NCBI GenBank assembly: GCA_022036555.1
Contig: CM039130.1
Location: 1,932,897-1,996,896 of the forward strand
Length of the DNA: 64,000 nt
Source of the DNA: Microstegium vimineum
Taxonomy: Eukaryota; Streptophyta; Magnoliopsida; Poales; Poaceae
Direction of reading: 5' to 3'
Part shown: in pieces, positions 44,210 through 55,856 of the stretch
Position numbering within the stretch: the stretch's first letter is position 1
Layout of the letters: the number at the start of each line of letters is the position of its first letter
Made by a program: the position numbers and the translations under genes
The notes under the pieces: model-generated
The model's database searches: none
What the model saw: the letters and a program-made list of their open reading frames with translations, nothing else
Told to the model about the DNA's origin: nothing

Positions 44210-47200
44210 ATGGAGATCGCCATTGGTGCCACACGCTGGGCAGTGGGCAAGGCGCTGGGGCCAGTCTCCGATGGCCTCCTCGAGTCGTGGGCAGCCTGTT
44301 CGGAGCTAGGCCCCAACATCCGCGACCTCAAGCTGGAGCTCCTGTATGCGCAGGGGATGCTGAACAACGCCCGTGGCAGGGATGTCCAAAACCCTGCCCT
44401 CGGGCAGCTGCTCCTGGAGCTCCGCCAGAAAGCCTATGACGCGGATGACGCGCTGGACGAGCTGGAGTACTTCCGCGTTAAGGACGAGCTCCATGGGACC
44501 TATGCGACCACTGATGCTGATGCCCAAGGTCTCATCGGGGGCCTCGTCCTCAATCTTCGCCACACGACCGGGGCCGTCGTCAGTAAGCTGAAGCTCCCGT
44601 CATGCTCCTGCTGTGCTGCTTCTGTGTGCCATCATCGTAGAAAACCAAAGCCCAAGTTTAATAGGGTGGCTATGTCCAACTGGCTGGTGGAAATAGTAGA
44701 CCAGCTCAAGCCGTTATGTGCCAAGGTCTCCACTATTCTTGACCTAGAGCTGTTGGGAACCATAGCCTCCAAAGGCACCACAGGCCTGCAGGACTCTGCT
44801 ATCAACCAAACCACCAGAACCACGACCCCACTAATCATAGAGCCGAAGATATATGGGAGGGATAAAGTGAAAAATGATATTATAGATGGCATAACATCCA
44901 AATACCATGCCAACGGCCTTATTATTGTGCTTTCAATAGTTGGTCCAGGCGGTCTTGGGAAGACAACACTCACACAACACATATATCAAGAGGTGAAAAG
45001 CCACTTTCAAGTCATGTTATGGATATGTGTCTCCCAGAATTTCAATGCAAGTAGGTTGTCACAAGAAATTGTAAAACAAATCCCTAAACTTGACGGTGAA
45101 AAGGGGAGTGAAAGTGCTGAAGAGTTGATTGAAAAAAGATTACAGTCCAAACAGTTTTTGCTTGTCTTGGATGACATGTGGACATATCATGAAGATAATT
45201 GGAAAAAACTACTAGCCCCATTTAAGAAAGTACAAACAAAAGGTAACATGGTAATAGTCACAACAAGAATTCCCAAGGTGGCACAATTGGTTACAACAAT
45301 AGGCAGTCCAATAAGATTGGAACGCTTAAACGATGAAGAATGTATGCATTTCTTCAAAGCATGTGTTTTTGATGAAAAACAACCATGGGAAGGGCATACT
45401 AATTTGCATGCTGTTGGGTGGGAAATAGTGAAGAGATTGAAAGGTTTTCCTCTTGCAGTAAAAACTGTTGGTAGATTGCTAAAAACTGAACTTACCATGG
45501 ACCATTGGAGAAGAGTTTTTGAGAGTAAAGAATGGGAATATCAGGCCAATGAGGATGACATTATGCCAGCATTAAAGCTCAGCTATAACTATCTTCCTCT
45601 GCATCTACAACAATGTTTTTCTCACTGTTCCTTGTTCCCTGAAGATTATGAATTTGGTAGGGAAGAGTTAATCCACTTGTGGATTGGACTAGGGTTGTTG
45701 GGCCCTAATGATAAAAACAAGAGAATTGAACATACTGGACTAGGTTATTTAAGTGACTTGGTTAGTCACGGTTTCTTCCAAGAAGAAGAAAAAGAGGATG
45801 GCCACACAAATTATGTGATCCATGATCTACTCCATGACTTAGCAAGAAATGTTGCAGCACTTGAATGCCTTAGCATAAAAGGGTCTAATTTCTGGTCAAT
45901 ACAAATTCCCACATCAATACATCACATGTCCATAATCATAAATGATGCAGATGTCCAGGAGAAAACAACATTTGAAAATCGTAAGAGCGACCTTGATACA
46001 CTTGGTAAAAAATTGAAAGCTGGAAACCTACATACTTTGATGTTATTTGGAGATCACCAATGGAAGCTTTTGTCAGATATTTAGCGATATGTTCCGGGAA
46101 GCAAAAGCCCTTCATGTTATTTTCTTATCTGGAGCATCTTATGATGTCGAGGTTCTGTTGCCTAGTTTTTCACAACTTGTCCATCTTTGTTACTTGAGGA
46201 TCAAGGGTTATGTATTAAACGAAACAAGTCTAGTTGGCAGTATATCTAGATTTTATAACTTGTTGGTCCTAGATGTAAAAGAATGTGATTTTAATTTACT
46301 TACTACAAGAGAGATGAGCAACCTAGTGAAAATTCGTCATTTCCTTGTAAAACATGATTATTATCATTCTGAAATTTTTGAGGTTGGGAAACTAAAGTCT
46401 ATGCAAGAGCTAAGGTGGTTTGAGGTCAAAAGAGAAAAACATGGGTTTGAACTGAATCAATTAAGGCAACTGTCACAGCTCCAAGGATCATTGATGATTC
46501 ATAATCTTCAAAAGGTTGAAGCAACCACAGAAGTGGAAGAAACCAAGTTAATCCACAAGTGCCACTTAAATCAGTTACAATTACATTGGGACGAAAACCA
46601 GTCTAATAAGGACCCAAAAAAGGAACAAGATGTTCTTGAATGCCTTAAGCCACACAATAATCTTCAAGAAGTGTGCATTAGAGGACATGGAGGTCACACA
46701 TATCCTACTTGGCTATGTTCAGACCACTCTGCTAAGAATTTGGAATGCATTTGTCTCAAAGGTGTAGCCTGGAAAAGTCTTCCACCTCTGCTAGGAGAGC
46801 TGCTGATGGTTGGCGAAGAGCACCTAAGCGTCGCAGGCCAAATCTTTCAGAGTCTGAAAAGACTAGAACTTGTCAACATAGCAACTCTGAAAAAATGGAG
46901 TGCAAATAGCCCTTTCTCTAAGCTAGAAGTGCTCACTGTTAAGGATTGTTCTGAACTTATAGAGCTGCCATTTCCGCACATGTTTCCCATCCTACGGCAG
47001 CTGCATATTTCAGACTGTGTGAAACTAGTTTCAGTGCCACCAATTCCTTGGAGTAGTTCTCTGTTGAAAGCTGAACTGCAGAGAGTGGGTACGAGTATTC
47101 CGAACTTGGATTACAAGAAAAAGGAACAAAAAATGAGTATAGAGTTCAAGAAGGATGCTCTTGATCATGAGCTCTGGAATGTATTGGCCTTCAGTAATCT

Positions 47201-48435
47201 GAGTGAAATAAAGGAGTTCATGATCATGAAATGCCCATCTATGCCTCTACATCAGCTGCAACTGCTAAATTCTCTGAAGCTCCTGGATATACATGGCTGT
47301 AGTAGTGTCTTGTGGCCGGCTGAAGGTTACAATGATTCCCCATTTGAGTTTTCAGTTGAACAGCTCAATATATGTGATTGTGCTGCCACTGGGAAGGAAT
47401 TGTTACAGCTAATCTCTTATTTCCCTAACCTCTCAACGTTGGGACTATGGAGATGTGATAACAAGCAGGCAGGAGGAGCAGAGGAAATAGAAGCTGCAGC
47501 AGGAGGACAGCTGCCCTTGCCCTCCAATTAAAGGAGTTGCTCCAAAATCAGACCTCCCTTAGATCACTAGTTATAAGAGGTTGCCCCATGCTTCTATCCT
47601 CCAGTTTGCCATCCTCGTTTTATTGCCCTTTCCCGACCTTCCTGCAATCCCTGGCGCTTGGTGGTGTGAAGGATGACACGCTTACACTGGCTCCACTCAC
47701 AAATCTGACCAAATTGGTCCTAAATGATTGTGGGGGTCTAAGATATGAAGACCTATGGCATCTCCTCGCCCAGGGCCGTCTCAAGGAATTAGAAATCTCC
47801 GGAGCGCACAACTTACTTGATGTCCCTCAGCATTTGCAGAAGAAGGAAGGGGAAGCAGGAGAAGTCGTTGCTATGCCCATCGGTGTCCACTTCTCTTCCT
47901 CACCAAGCTAGTGCTTGATGAGAACGACGACATGGAGCACTTCACAAAGGTGCAATTAGAGGCCCTTCAGATGCTCACCTCCCTCCAGGATCTTCGAATT
48001 GCGCGGTGTTCTAGGCTGCAGTCCCTGCCAGAAGGGTTAAGTGGGCTTCCTAACCTCAAGAGATTAGAGATCTATTACTGTGTCTCCTTGCAGTCGATAC
48101 CCAAGGGCGGCCTTCCAAGTTCACTGGTGGAATTAGACATGTGGCGCTGTGATGCCATTCGGTCGCTGCCCAAGGGCACCCTCCCAAGTTCATTGACGGA
48201 ACTACAAATAAGTCATTGCTGGGCCTTCCGGTCGCTACCAAAGGAAAGCCTTCCAAGTTCACTGAAGATATTATCGATCCGCGACTGTCCTGCTATCAGG
48301 TCGCTGCATGAGGGCAGCCTCCCGAGTTCACTTCGAATGTTAGATGTCACGGGTAGCAACAAGAAGCTACAGAGGCAATGCCGGAAGCTGCAAGGAACAA
48401 TACCGATTGTTAAATTCCGAGACTATCTAAGGTAG
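44210..48435 (+). pseudogene. CC-NBS-LRR disease resistance gene relic with three frameshifts
   Basis: The first block (44210-46084, 624 codons) has an Rx-type coiled-coil domain (EDVID-like ALDELEYFRVKDEL, about residues 81-94) and a complete NB-ARC. The NB-ARC shows P-loop GPGGLGKTT (245-253), RNBS-A (VMLWICVSQ), kinase-2 LLVLDDMW (317-324), RNBS-B (MVIVTTR), GFPLA (412-416), RNBS-D (CFSHCSLFPEDYEF) and an MHD-type VIHDLLHDLA with Ile for Met. The LRR region continues in a second frame (46085-about 47500), a third (about 47510-47905) and a fourth (about 47900-48435). The last holds four clean LPSSL...L...C-type repeats. Each junction keeps LRR homology, so three indels are more likely than introns. 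Such a protein would sense pathogen effectors; a truncated CC-NBS product could still be made. Confidence 0.88.
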
Positions 48436-49107
48436 CAAACACTTCCTTTTTTTGCATTATTTTTCACCAAAAAGAGTTCCAACTGAGGATCATCTATGTT
48501 TGCTGCTGAATGTGAAGTAGCTCAATTTTTTTTGCTTGCCATTTTACCTTGCTATTATCTGATCAATCACATTATGCAAGGAGCAACACTGCAACAGTAT
48601 AAGGAACCCTCCCTCTTCCAGATTCCTCTGATTTAGCTTCTTCAATCCTTTCCAGTCATTAGAATTTGTGCTGCAACTTTGTTCTTAAATCTTTCTTTCA
48701 CTCATATATGAACTTCTTGACATACATGGTCCAAGTCCATGATAGGTTTCAGTTTTTTTTCCTATTCCATCGTGAGCAGTTTTTTTTTGGTCAGGTTGTG
48801 ATTGGTGGACCATTTTTGAGCAGATATTGAGCAATTTTTTTCGTGACCGGCATTCTTGACGTAATCTCCTGTAATATCTACTTGTGATCCTGGCATGAAG
48901 AGTTTACAATGCATGGATTGGGATAATGGAAAGCCTTATCTACATCGTTACATCAGCATGAAGATTTCAAATGATGTACCATTGGTCCATTGGTGAGTTT
49001 CAGATTTTCATCGCGACTTAACCTACTTAGTCTGAATGGGATAGGCATAGCGTCCCATCTGTTTTTCAAATCTTCTAACTGATCAGGGCAAACTTTTCTT
49101 TTCAGTC
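48436..49107. other. 3' flank of the NBS-LRR relic
   Basis: T-rich, non-coding. It probably contains the old 3' UTR. It abuts the broken end of a gypsy fragment near 49108. Confidence 0.4.
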
Positions 49108-50578
49108 TGGCCACCACCACGTGTGCACCGCGACTGTCGTGGAAGTGCAGGCCGAGACGGCGCGCGGCCGCCGTGCTGACGAAGTTGTGTGTCGACCCCG
49201 AGTCGAGTAGGGCGGTGAGCTCATGGTTGCCGATGGAGACGTGGACCTGCATGGTGTCCTCGGTGCGAATACCAGCGATGGCGTGCAGGGATATCAACGG
49301 CGGAAGGTCGTCGGTGGTCGGGGGTTCCTCATCGGGTACCGGCGGGTCCCTCTCGTCGAAATCAGAGACCTCCAGGAAGAATAGGCGTTGGCACTTGTGC
49401 CCACGCACGTACTGCTCATCGCAGTTGTAGCACAAGCCCTGGCGGCGCCGGTCGGCCATCTCCGTGGGTGTGAGCTTCTTGAATGTACGGGCTGGCACTG
49501 GCGTTCCGGCTGCCAGGGCGAGCGGTGGCGTCGGCAGAGCGGGCGCGGCTGGCAGGGCCAATGGCGTGGAGCGCGGTAGTGGGCGGCCAGTGCGTGCGGG
49601 CAGGGCGACGTTGCGACGCTCGAACGCCCGTGCGTGTCCCATAGCGCGCTGCAGCTCGGTCGGGCCGTGAAGTTCGACGTCGGTGCGGATGGGATCCGGT
49701 AGACCCCCGGTGAAGAGCTGCGCCTGTTGGACCGGGGAGAGGGGACCCGCATGCGCGAGTCGGGACAGGAAGGCCTCCTGGTACGCGGCGACGGTCCCTG
49801 GGAACGGAAGACGCGCCAGGTCGGAGAGGTGATTGGTGGCGAGCGGCGGCCCGAAGCGCTGCTGACAGAGGCCCTTGAAGGGGGGCCAGGAGAGGGCGCC
49901 AACGCCACCCGCGTCGCGCTCGAGGACATAGTACCACTCCTGGGCGACACCATTGAGGTGGAACGACGCGAGCCAGACCATGTCGCCGTCGGGCGTGCGC
50001 TGCGCCCCGAAGAAGTGCTCACATTTGTTGAGCCAGCCGAGGGGATAGTCCTTGCCGTCGAACGATGGAAAGGAGAGCTTCTGAAATCTAGGCACACCGA
50101 GGGCGTCTGCGTGGCCAACATACGGAGCCGGCTGCATGGCTGGGACGTCGAAGTTGGGTAGCGGCGACGGCGAGTGCGGGAACGGGATGTCGGTGATGTC
50201 CAGCGGCCGGGACGGGGGTCCCGTGCCGCCCGCCGCTGCAGTGTGGATGATGACGGCGGAAGTGGCCGGAGCCGCCGAGAGGCCCCCAAATCCGGGCATG
50301 CCCAATGTTGCGAACGCCGGAACCGGCGGAGGCCCACTGACGGATGAAGCGGACGGTGATGGGGAGGCGCGCCCTTCGACGGCGGAGAGGCGTGTCGCGA
50401 ACTGGCCCATCTGGCGCTGGAGGCCATAGATGGCTGTCGTGAGGGTGTCCAGGGGCGAAGGGTCCGCGCCCGACACGGGTGGCGGAGCGGAAGGCGAGGG
50501 AACGGGTGGCGGCGGCGCAGATGAAGCCGGCACGCCATGGACGGAGGCGGTGGTGGAGCTAGACATTGGGCCTGACAT
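48953..50578 (-). pseudogene. gag-protease open frame of the truncated gypsy fragment
   Basis: Starts at MSGPMSSSTTASV (ATG at 50578, overlapping the primer-binding site). A Pro/Ser-rich N-terminus is followed by the retrotransposon gag core (LSFPSFDGKDYPLGWLNKCE; FHLNGVAQEWYY), a zinc knuckle CYNCDEQYVRGHKC and a protease motif LLDSGSTHNFVS. It stays open for about 490 codons of element sequence, then about 51 codons of unrelated flank before the stop at 48953. No internal stops, unlike the chromovirus at 35.6-41.3 kb, so the fragment may be younger or under less decay. It lacks polymerase and integrase. Confidence 0.85.
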
Positions 50579-51122
50579 CGATACCAGATTGTTAGGATCG
50601 GTACTGCTGCTGCGAAGGTAGTAGTCGTGGGATGTAGGAGGACGAGGTTTAGGCTGACGGCGGTGGTGAGGTTGAGACGCCGTCCTGGCGGCCGGCGTGA
50701 AGCGGAGAGAGAACAGAGAGCACAAGCTTACGGGAGCAGAGAGATTAATCTCAATCTCTGGCTAATCTTTTATTGACAAAGTGTCCTGGCTTTTATAGCC
50801 TTCGACTAACAATCCAATCTTAACTAATGATAACAACTCAGCTTAACTAACGATTCTATCTTTAAGGAAACAAACTACTTGATACTATTTTCTAGGAGCC
50901 AGGCGATGTGTCCAGCGTGAGCATCTGCCGGTTTGGCTCAGCCACCGTGCCTGCGACGCTGGTACACGCGGCCCACCATAACAGCTTAACATTTGGCCCT
51001 TGCTTTCTCTGTTTCTTCATTCACTTGTCTGTTTTTCGTTTATCGCACGCATTCACTGATGTATTTTTTCCCCTCTCTATTGCATGGATTTGGTAAGTTA
51101 AGGATGGGATATATATCTAACA
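49108..51122 (-). mobile_element. 5' fragment of a Ty3/gypsy retrotransposon (LTR, gag, protease)
   Basis: The minus-strand 5' LTR is placed at 51122-50590 (533 bp). Its ends TGTTAG...CTAACA are inverted, and it carries a TATAAAAG box and an AATAAAAG signal (near 50790 and 50770). A Met-type primer-binding site TGGTATCGATG follows at about 50586. gag and protease follow, then homology stops at about 49108 before the reverse transcriptase. No 3' LTR is found nearby. It is a truncated copy. Confidence 0.8.
50590..51122 (-). repeat. LTR of the truncated gypsy element
   Basis: Boundaries rest on the inverted TGTTAG/CTAACA ends, on the adjacent primer-binding site, and on TATA and polyadenylation motifs in order. 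There is no second LTR to compare with. Confidence 0.65.
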
Positions 51123-51900
51123 GTAGACCCAACTTCCTGGGAGGAGCCAGTTTCTCAGTCACAGCAGAGGAAGCCTCAGTACTCGGGCTCGATGGCACAT
51201 CCACTGTACTCATCGATCGATGAAGGTTAACCTCTGCTATAACCTGCTCTTGACACATCCTTCCCTTGCAGTAGCGCCAGTCGGTCGCTGATGCTTGGAC
51301 TATGTCCCTCCCAGCCCATACTAACACTAAGGCCTTATCAGATGTGATGTAATATAATATAAACTGTCAGACAGACCAGAAGGGTCCTCTATCTAGCGCT
51401 TGTTGTCGGAATGGCGTTTGCTGAGCAGCTTGTCTCATCTCAGGTAGTCGTAGGACTAGCCATCCCTTGCAGAGCATTTGAAATTTCCCTTGCTGAGCAT
51501 TTGAAATTTGAAAGCTAATTTAGATCACTTCTGATTTAGATGTTGATGCCATAATTATTTTCTCTGAAACTTGCTGCAGGTTAAACGCCTGGCGTCGAGC
51601 TACCTACCCACGGAGGCGCGCGCGGCGCCAGCGTGGACATGGGTGTCATCAGCGACATTGATGATCTGTTGGCCGATCCAGGCCATGGTGATCATCGGGT
51701 GCCATGCCACGGCGCCGTTCTCCAGCAACCTGCTGATCAGTGCCGCCTCCCAGCTCCTGGAACTGGAAAAGCAGAGCAGAGGTACTGGTTGAGTTGAGTG
51801 GAAGGTGGAAGCTGTGATTGAAGTACGGACACTGGGTGCTGATGCTGAAGCTGTACCGGTCGGCTCCCGAGTCCTCGTGGTTGGAGAGAGAATTCGAGAT
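51123..51900. other. Intergenic, nothing recognised
   Basis: A GC-rich patch at 51590-51780 is open on both strands (about 70-100 codons) but has no recognised domain and is not called a gene. Confidence 0.4.
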
Positions 51901-52155
51901 GGGCTGTGTTTAGTTCGCAAAAATGTTGCGAAAAGAGCACTGTAGCGTTTTCGGCTTTATTTGGTAAATATTGTCCAAATATAACGTAACTAGATTCAAA
52001 AGATTCGTCTCGAGATTTACAGACAAACTGTGTAATTAGTTTTGTTTTTTATTTATATTTGACACTCCATGCATACGTTTAAAGATTCGATGTGATGAGG
52101 ATGCGATGAGGATGTGATGAGGAATCTTGTAAAGTTGGGGTGAACTAAACAGGAC
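51901..52155. mobile_element. Tourist-like MITE
   Basis: The left end GTGTTTAGTTCGCAAAA and the right end GGGGTGAACTAAACAGGAC are inverted repeats. The interior carries TAGATTCAAAAGATTCGTCTC, AAACTGTGTAATTAGTTTT and a GATGAGGAT triplication near 52094-52122. Non-coding, about 255 bp. Confidence 0.8.
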
Positions 52156-52491
52156 AATGGCAAAGAAAGAAGGAAAGATCTCCAAGGTCCTTTTCTTTTC
52201 CTTGGGTCGATTTGATTCCGAGATGGATCGTTCTAGGATCCCAGCAAGGCAAACACTGGCAGTCTGGTTACTGGCAATATATGAATGAATGAATCAATGA
52301 AGTACATCCAAGTTTGTCCAATGCAAAATCTTCACTTTTGAGTACCGACGTTCCAAACTTTATTTACATTGTTGGCAGCCAACACAATACCTGCATTGCT
52401 AGAATGAAAAATTACTTTCGCAGTATAGTTGCTCCCATATCTGTTTTTTTTTTTTTTGAAAAACCGATGACTAAAACCATGCAGTGTGTAA
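52156..52491. other. Intergenic, nothing recognised
   Basis: AT-rich with a poly-T tract near 52443-52457. No supported frame. Confidence 0.4.
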
Positions 52492-53249
52492 TGAAGTCCA
52501 GTTTTATTGGCAAGGGAGGAAAATGGGACTTTGCGATATGATATGGGTTAGTGAAAAATGGCTCTTTCCCCCTTTTCTGGGTTGTATTGTATGGGCAGCC
52601 CAACATGCCCATTGCGCAGTTGGATCTTCACTAACGGATCGTACTGGCCAAGCAGGCCCAAGGCCCAGAGCTCCGGTCGTCTCGCACTCGCTCGCAGTTC
52701 CCTATGGGCCATGGCCGCCAGGGAGGGAAGCGGCGGTGGGTCCGTGCACGACGGCAAGAGGCGCAGGCGCAGGCGCAGGCGAAGGCGAGGCGGGATGGGG
52801 CCAGTCACGGGCACGCGACCGGCGGCTCGGCCGGTCGGCGGGGCGTGGGGCAGCCGGCACGGTGGCAGGAACGGGGGCACAGCCAATCCCCCAATTGGCG
52901 TCGCTGCTCTGCTGCGCCTCCCTTCGCTGCTCTCCCCGTCCAACAAGCCCCTGTTCCGGCGCCGGCTGCCGGCGGCGAGGTCGCCAGCCTCCGCGTTCAA
53001 GGAACAAGCAAGATATGAATCAGTAAGGCTGGACATTGTTTCATTTCTTGCTTAGCTGCTCGTGCCATTAGTGTTTTTTTTTGGGTGGGGATTCGGATTA
53101 ATCTGTAGCACTACCAATCTAGTAGGACTAGGAGTACCATACTTTTTTTTTTTTTTGCGAGTAGGAGTACCATACTTCGCTTGGCACGATATCTTAAGCC
53201 AACTTTTGTCTCAGCTTCCCATGCTAACTGCTAAACTAGGAGCACTTAA
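52492..53249 (+). repeat. Right copy of the duplicated segment (upstream part), first exon disabled
   Basis: A strong match to 42124-42840. The candidate exon has lost its start (TTGGCGTCGCTGCT at about 52894 in place of ATG). It carries extra bases in the middle and has GATATGAATC where the left copy has the splice donor GTATGAATC. The rest of the copy continues at 55857-55914 after the Helitron. The open frames through this GC-rich stretch on both strands are not considered genes. Confidence 0.85.
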
Positions 53250-55856
53250 TCTCCCACAACTAAAAAAAGACTAAAAGAAAGACATCGCTTTGGTGCGGTA
53301 ATTTTTTCGTCGACCAGGCCTCCGCCCGTGCGACGAATGGGGAAAGTGACCGGACGCCCGTCCGCTCGTGCGACCAAGAAGGAAGGTGCTACCGTGATTC
53401 ATCCGTACGACTCCGCATCCACCGCGCCTTACTATGCTTAGATGCCATCTTGTAAAACACCTGATTCTTATTGTTTTGCATGCAGTGCCGAACTGATAAG
53501 ATTGTCTTCAAGCTTTTCGACAAAGTTCCCAGTGTCTTACCTCCAGTTTTGCGGTCACAGGTAAATTATGCATTCTCTCAGTGCGTGGCAGGAAAATATA
53601 TCCTGAACCTAACACTTAAATCCTGATTTTTCAGATTCTTGGTTGGTTGTCGAGTAGCCCTACTGATATAGAAAGCCATATTAGACCTGGTTGTATTATT
53701 CTAACAGTATATCTTCAGTTCGTTGAGTCTGCATGGCAAGAGGTATGCTTCCTTTCTGAATTCTCATGTCAAAATAGTGCCTTCTTTGTTTGGTTATTAA
53801 TGGTTTTTTCTACAGCTTTCTGAAAATATAAGCCTGCACTTGGATAAGCTTTTGAGTAGCTCCACTGACGACTTCTGGGCATCTGGCTTGGTATTTGTGA
53901 TGGTTCGACGCCACTTAGCTTTTATGCTCAATGGTGAGCCAATCCCAGGCACCTAGCTACTCTTATACAGTGATGCTGTTGTGCAAGCTTTATTCTGGGT
54001 ACTTTATGTAGGAAATTTGTTAACTATCAAGCTTTGTTGTTCATGTTACTGCAGGTCAAATTATGTTGGACAGACCCCTGGCACCCAGTTCTCATGATTA
54101 CTGCAAGGTTTTATGTGTCAAACCTGTTGCTGCACCTTATTCTGCAACAATAAATTTCAGAGTCAAAGGTTTTAACCTATTCAGTACTTCCTCAAGGTAC
54201 TTTATCATCTTTAATTCAGATTAACTTATTCATGGTGTATATAAAAATAAACCTTGATGTTTCTCTTCAGCTTATCCATTTATATTTACATCAAAATACC
54301 ATCTTCTCATGTTTGTAGGCTAATTTGTTCATTTGAAGGGCGTTGTATATTCCAGGAAGACACAGACTCTGTAGCAGAGAATGCTGAGTGTGAGGATAGG
54401 GACATCGAATGCCTCAGTTTCTGTTGTTCTGTTCCTTGTCCAAGAGGAAGAGGATTTATAGAGGTACAGATAGTTATACATATATAGCTTCTGTTCAAGA
54501 ACAAAATATACTTATGGAGCTTTTCTTATGATGATGCGGTTATTTTGGTTTTCTTCTGTAACCTTGAATCCCCCCTGAATATCACCTATAATTTCAGGTC
54601 GAAGATAGTGGTTTTAGCAATGGCTTGTTCCCCTTCATAATTGCTGAGAAGGATGTATGCTCTGAGGTTTCTGAGCTGGAGAGCATATTTGAGTCCTCCA
54701 GTAACGAACATGCAAATGTTAATGATAATGCCAGGGACCAAGCTCTGGAATTTCTAAATGAGCTGGGTTGGCTTCTTCATAGAGCGACAGTGGTGTTCTG
54801 TTATCAAAATGCTGTTAGATTTCTTATTTATTGGCCTTGGAGCGGGAGTGGTGTTGTGTGATCAAAATGCTGCACTGACTAAAGCCTAGGAATATCAAAC
54901 ATAGATTAATCATCAAACACTGTTGATATGATGTTTTAAACAAATGACGTTGTGTTTTTTAAAGTGTCTATCATAGTTTAAAACAGTTCAAAGTAGAGAG
55001 CTATCTTTAGTTTAGTTGTCAAAGATCATGGTGGCAATAAGTTTTGCTAATGTATTCAGATCAACTAGCAATCATTTGCCATTTTGATGTTTTTTAGACA
55101 ACTTGCACTATGCGCTGGTTGTTCCTGCTGGTGTCCTTTACAGTTTCTAGGATAAGGAATAGGATTTTAATATAGATAGATAATGGCAGCTTTGATGGGC
55201 TTTCTGTAGCTAATTTGGGATGAAATTCTGTTTATGGATCTAGATTTATTTGGTGGCTGATTAAGAAGGCTACTTTCATTGATCACTACTGCAAAATTGC
55301 AGGTCAGTGAACTCTTGGCGTGGAGGAGGAGAGAGTATCTCCATCTTACACCAGAGAGTGACTTTTTTAAAATACATACCTATTAGCTTTCGTACATTCT
55401 ATGTATTTTATCACTGAAACAGTGAAACTCAGTAGGCATCCGTTCATTAAGCTTAAGAAGACAAAACAAGTTCTTTTTAAGTGTAGGACGTGGAGGCATC
55501 ATGCTTCAAGGGCAGCGCGACAAGGACAAACTTAGCCAGGCCGACTCGGTAAATAAATTATCTGCTAGGAGATGCTAACAATATAGTGTAAGTATAGATT
55601 GTGACTACCTAGAAAAGTTAATGTGTCATGTAGTGTTAACAGGGACATTGGATGAGGGTTTTCAGTAGTTTTACAAGCATACAACGTAGAAACAATAAAA
55701 ACAACTACATGTGATATAAATAATTATATGTGTAAAAAAATCTTTTGGTTTTTTCGATTAAATATCACATGAACGTATGTTAACTTATTGTGCGATCCAT
55801 GTGTTTTTAATATCAAAGTTATGTTATCCCGTAGCAACGTACGGGCACGAAACTAG
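53250..55856 (+). mobile_element. Helitron carrying an SPL gene fragment
   Basis: 2607 bp, begins TCTCCCACAACTAAAA and ends CTAG (55853-55856), inserted between A (53249) and T (55857). A hairpin CCCGTA-GCAACG-TACGGG (55828-55845) lies seven bases before CTAG. These are the defining Helitron features and match the rice 3'-end type. There is no target duplication, as expected. The paralogous segment at 42124-42897 shows the empty site AA|TT, proving the exact borders. No Rep/helicase is encoded, so it is non-autonomous. The cargo is the exon-intron fragment at 53486-54861 in the same orientation. Confidence 0.93.
53486..54861 (+). pseudogene. Captured SPL1/SPL12-class SBP-like gene fragment without SBP domain
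   Basis: Six exons with intact GT/AG borders: 53486-53560, 53635-53742, 53816-53933, 54055-54196, 54319-54463 and 54598-54861. They form one open frame of 283 codons. It starts with a splice acceptor, not an ATG. The product reads CRTDKIVFKLFDKVPSVLPP, ILGWLSSSPTDIESHIRPGC, FWASGLVFVMVRRHLAF, LICSFEGRCIFQED and ALEFLNELGWLLHRA. This is the conserved region after the SBP zinc fingers in large SPL transcription factors. After HRA an internal deletion shifts the frame. The next SPL block (VIKMLLDFLFIGL) is still readable in another frame, and the actual frame ends at 54859-54861. The SBP domain, nuclear signal, ankyrin repeats and membrane end are absent. Introns show DNA-level capture. It could be transcribed as a chimera with upstream exons. 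Confidence 0.9.

Noticed and set aside
51600..51920. Minus-strand frame in a GC-rich patch
   Set aside because: No recognisable homology, and the opposite strand is equally open.
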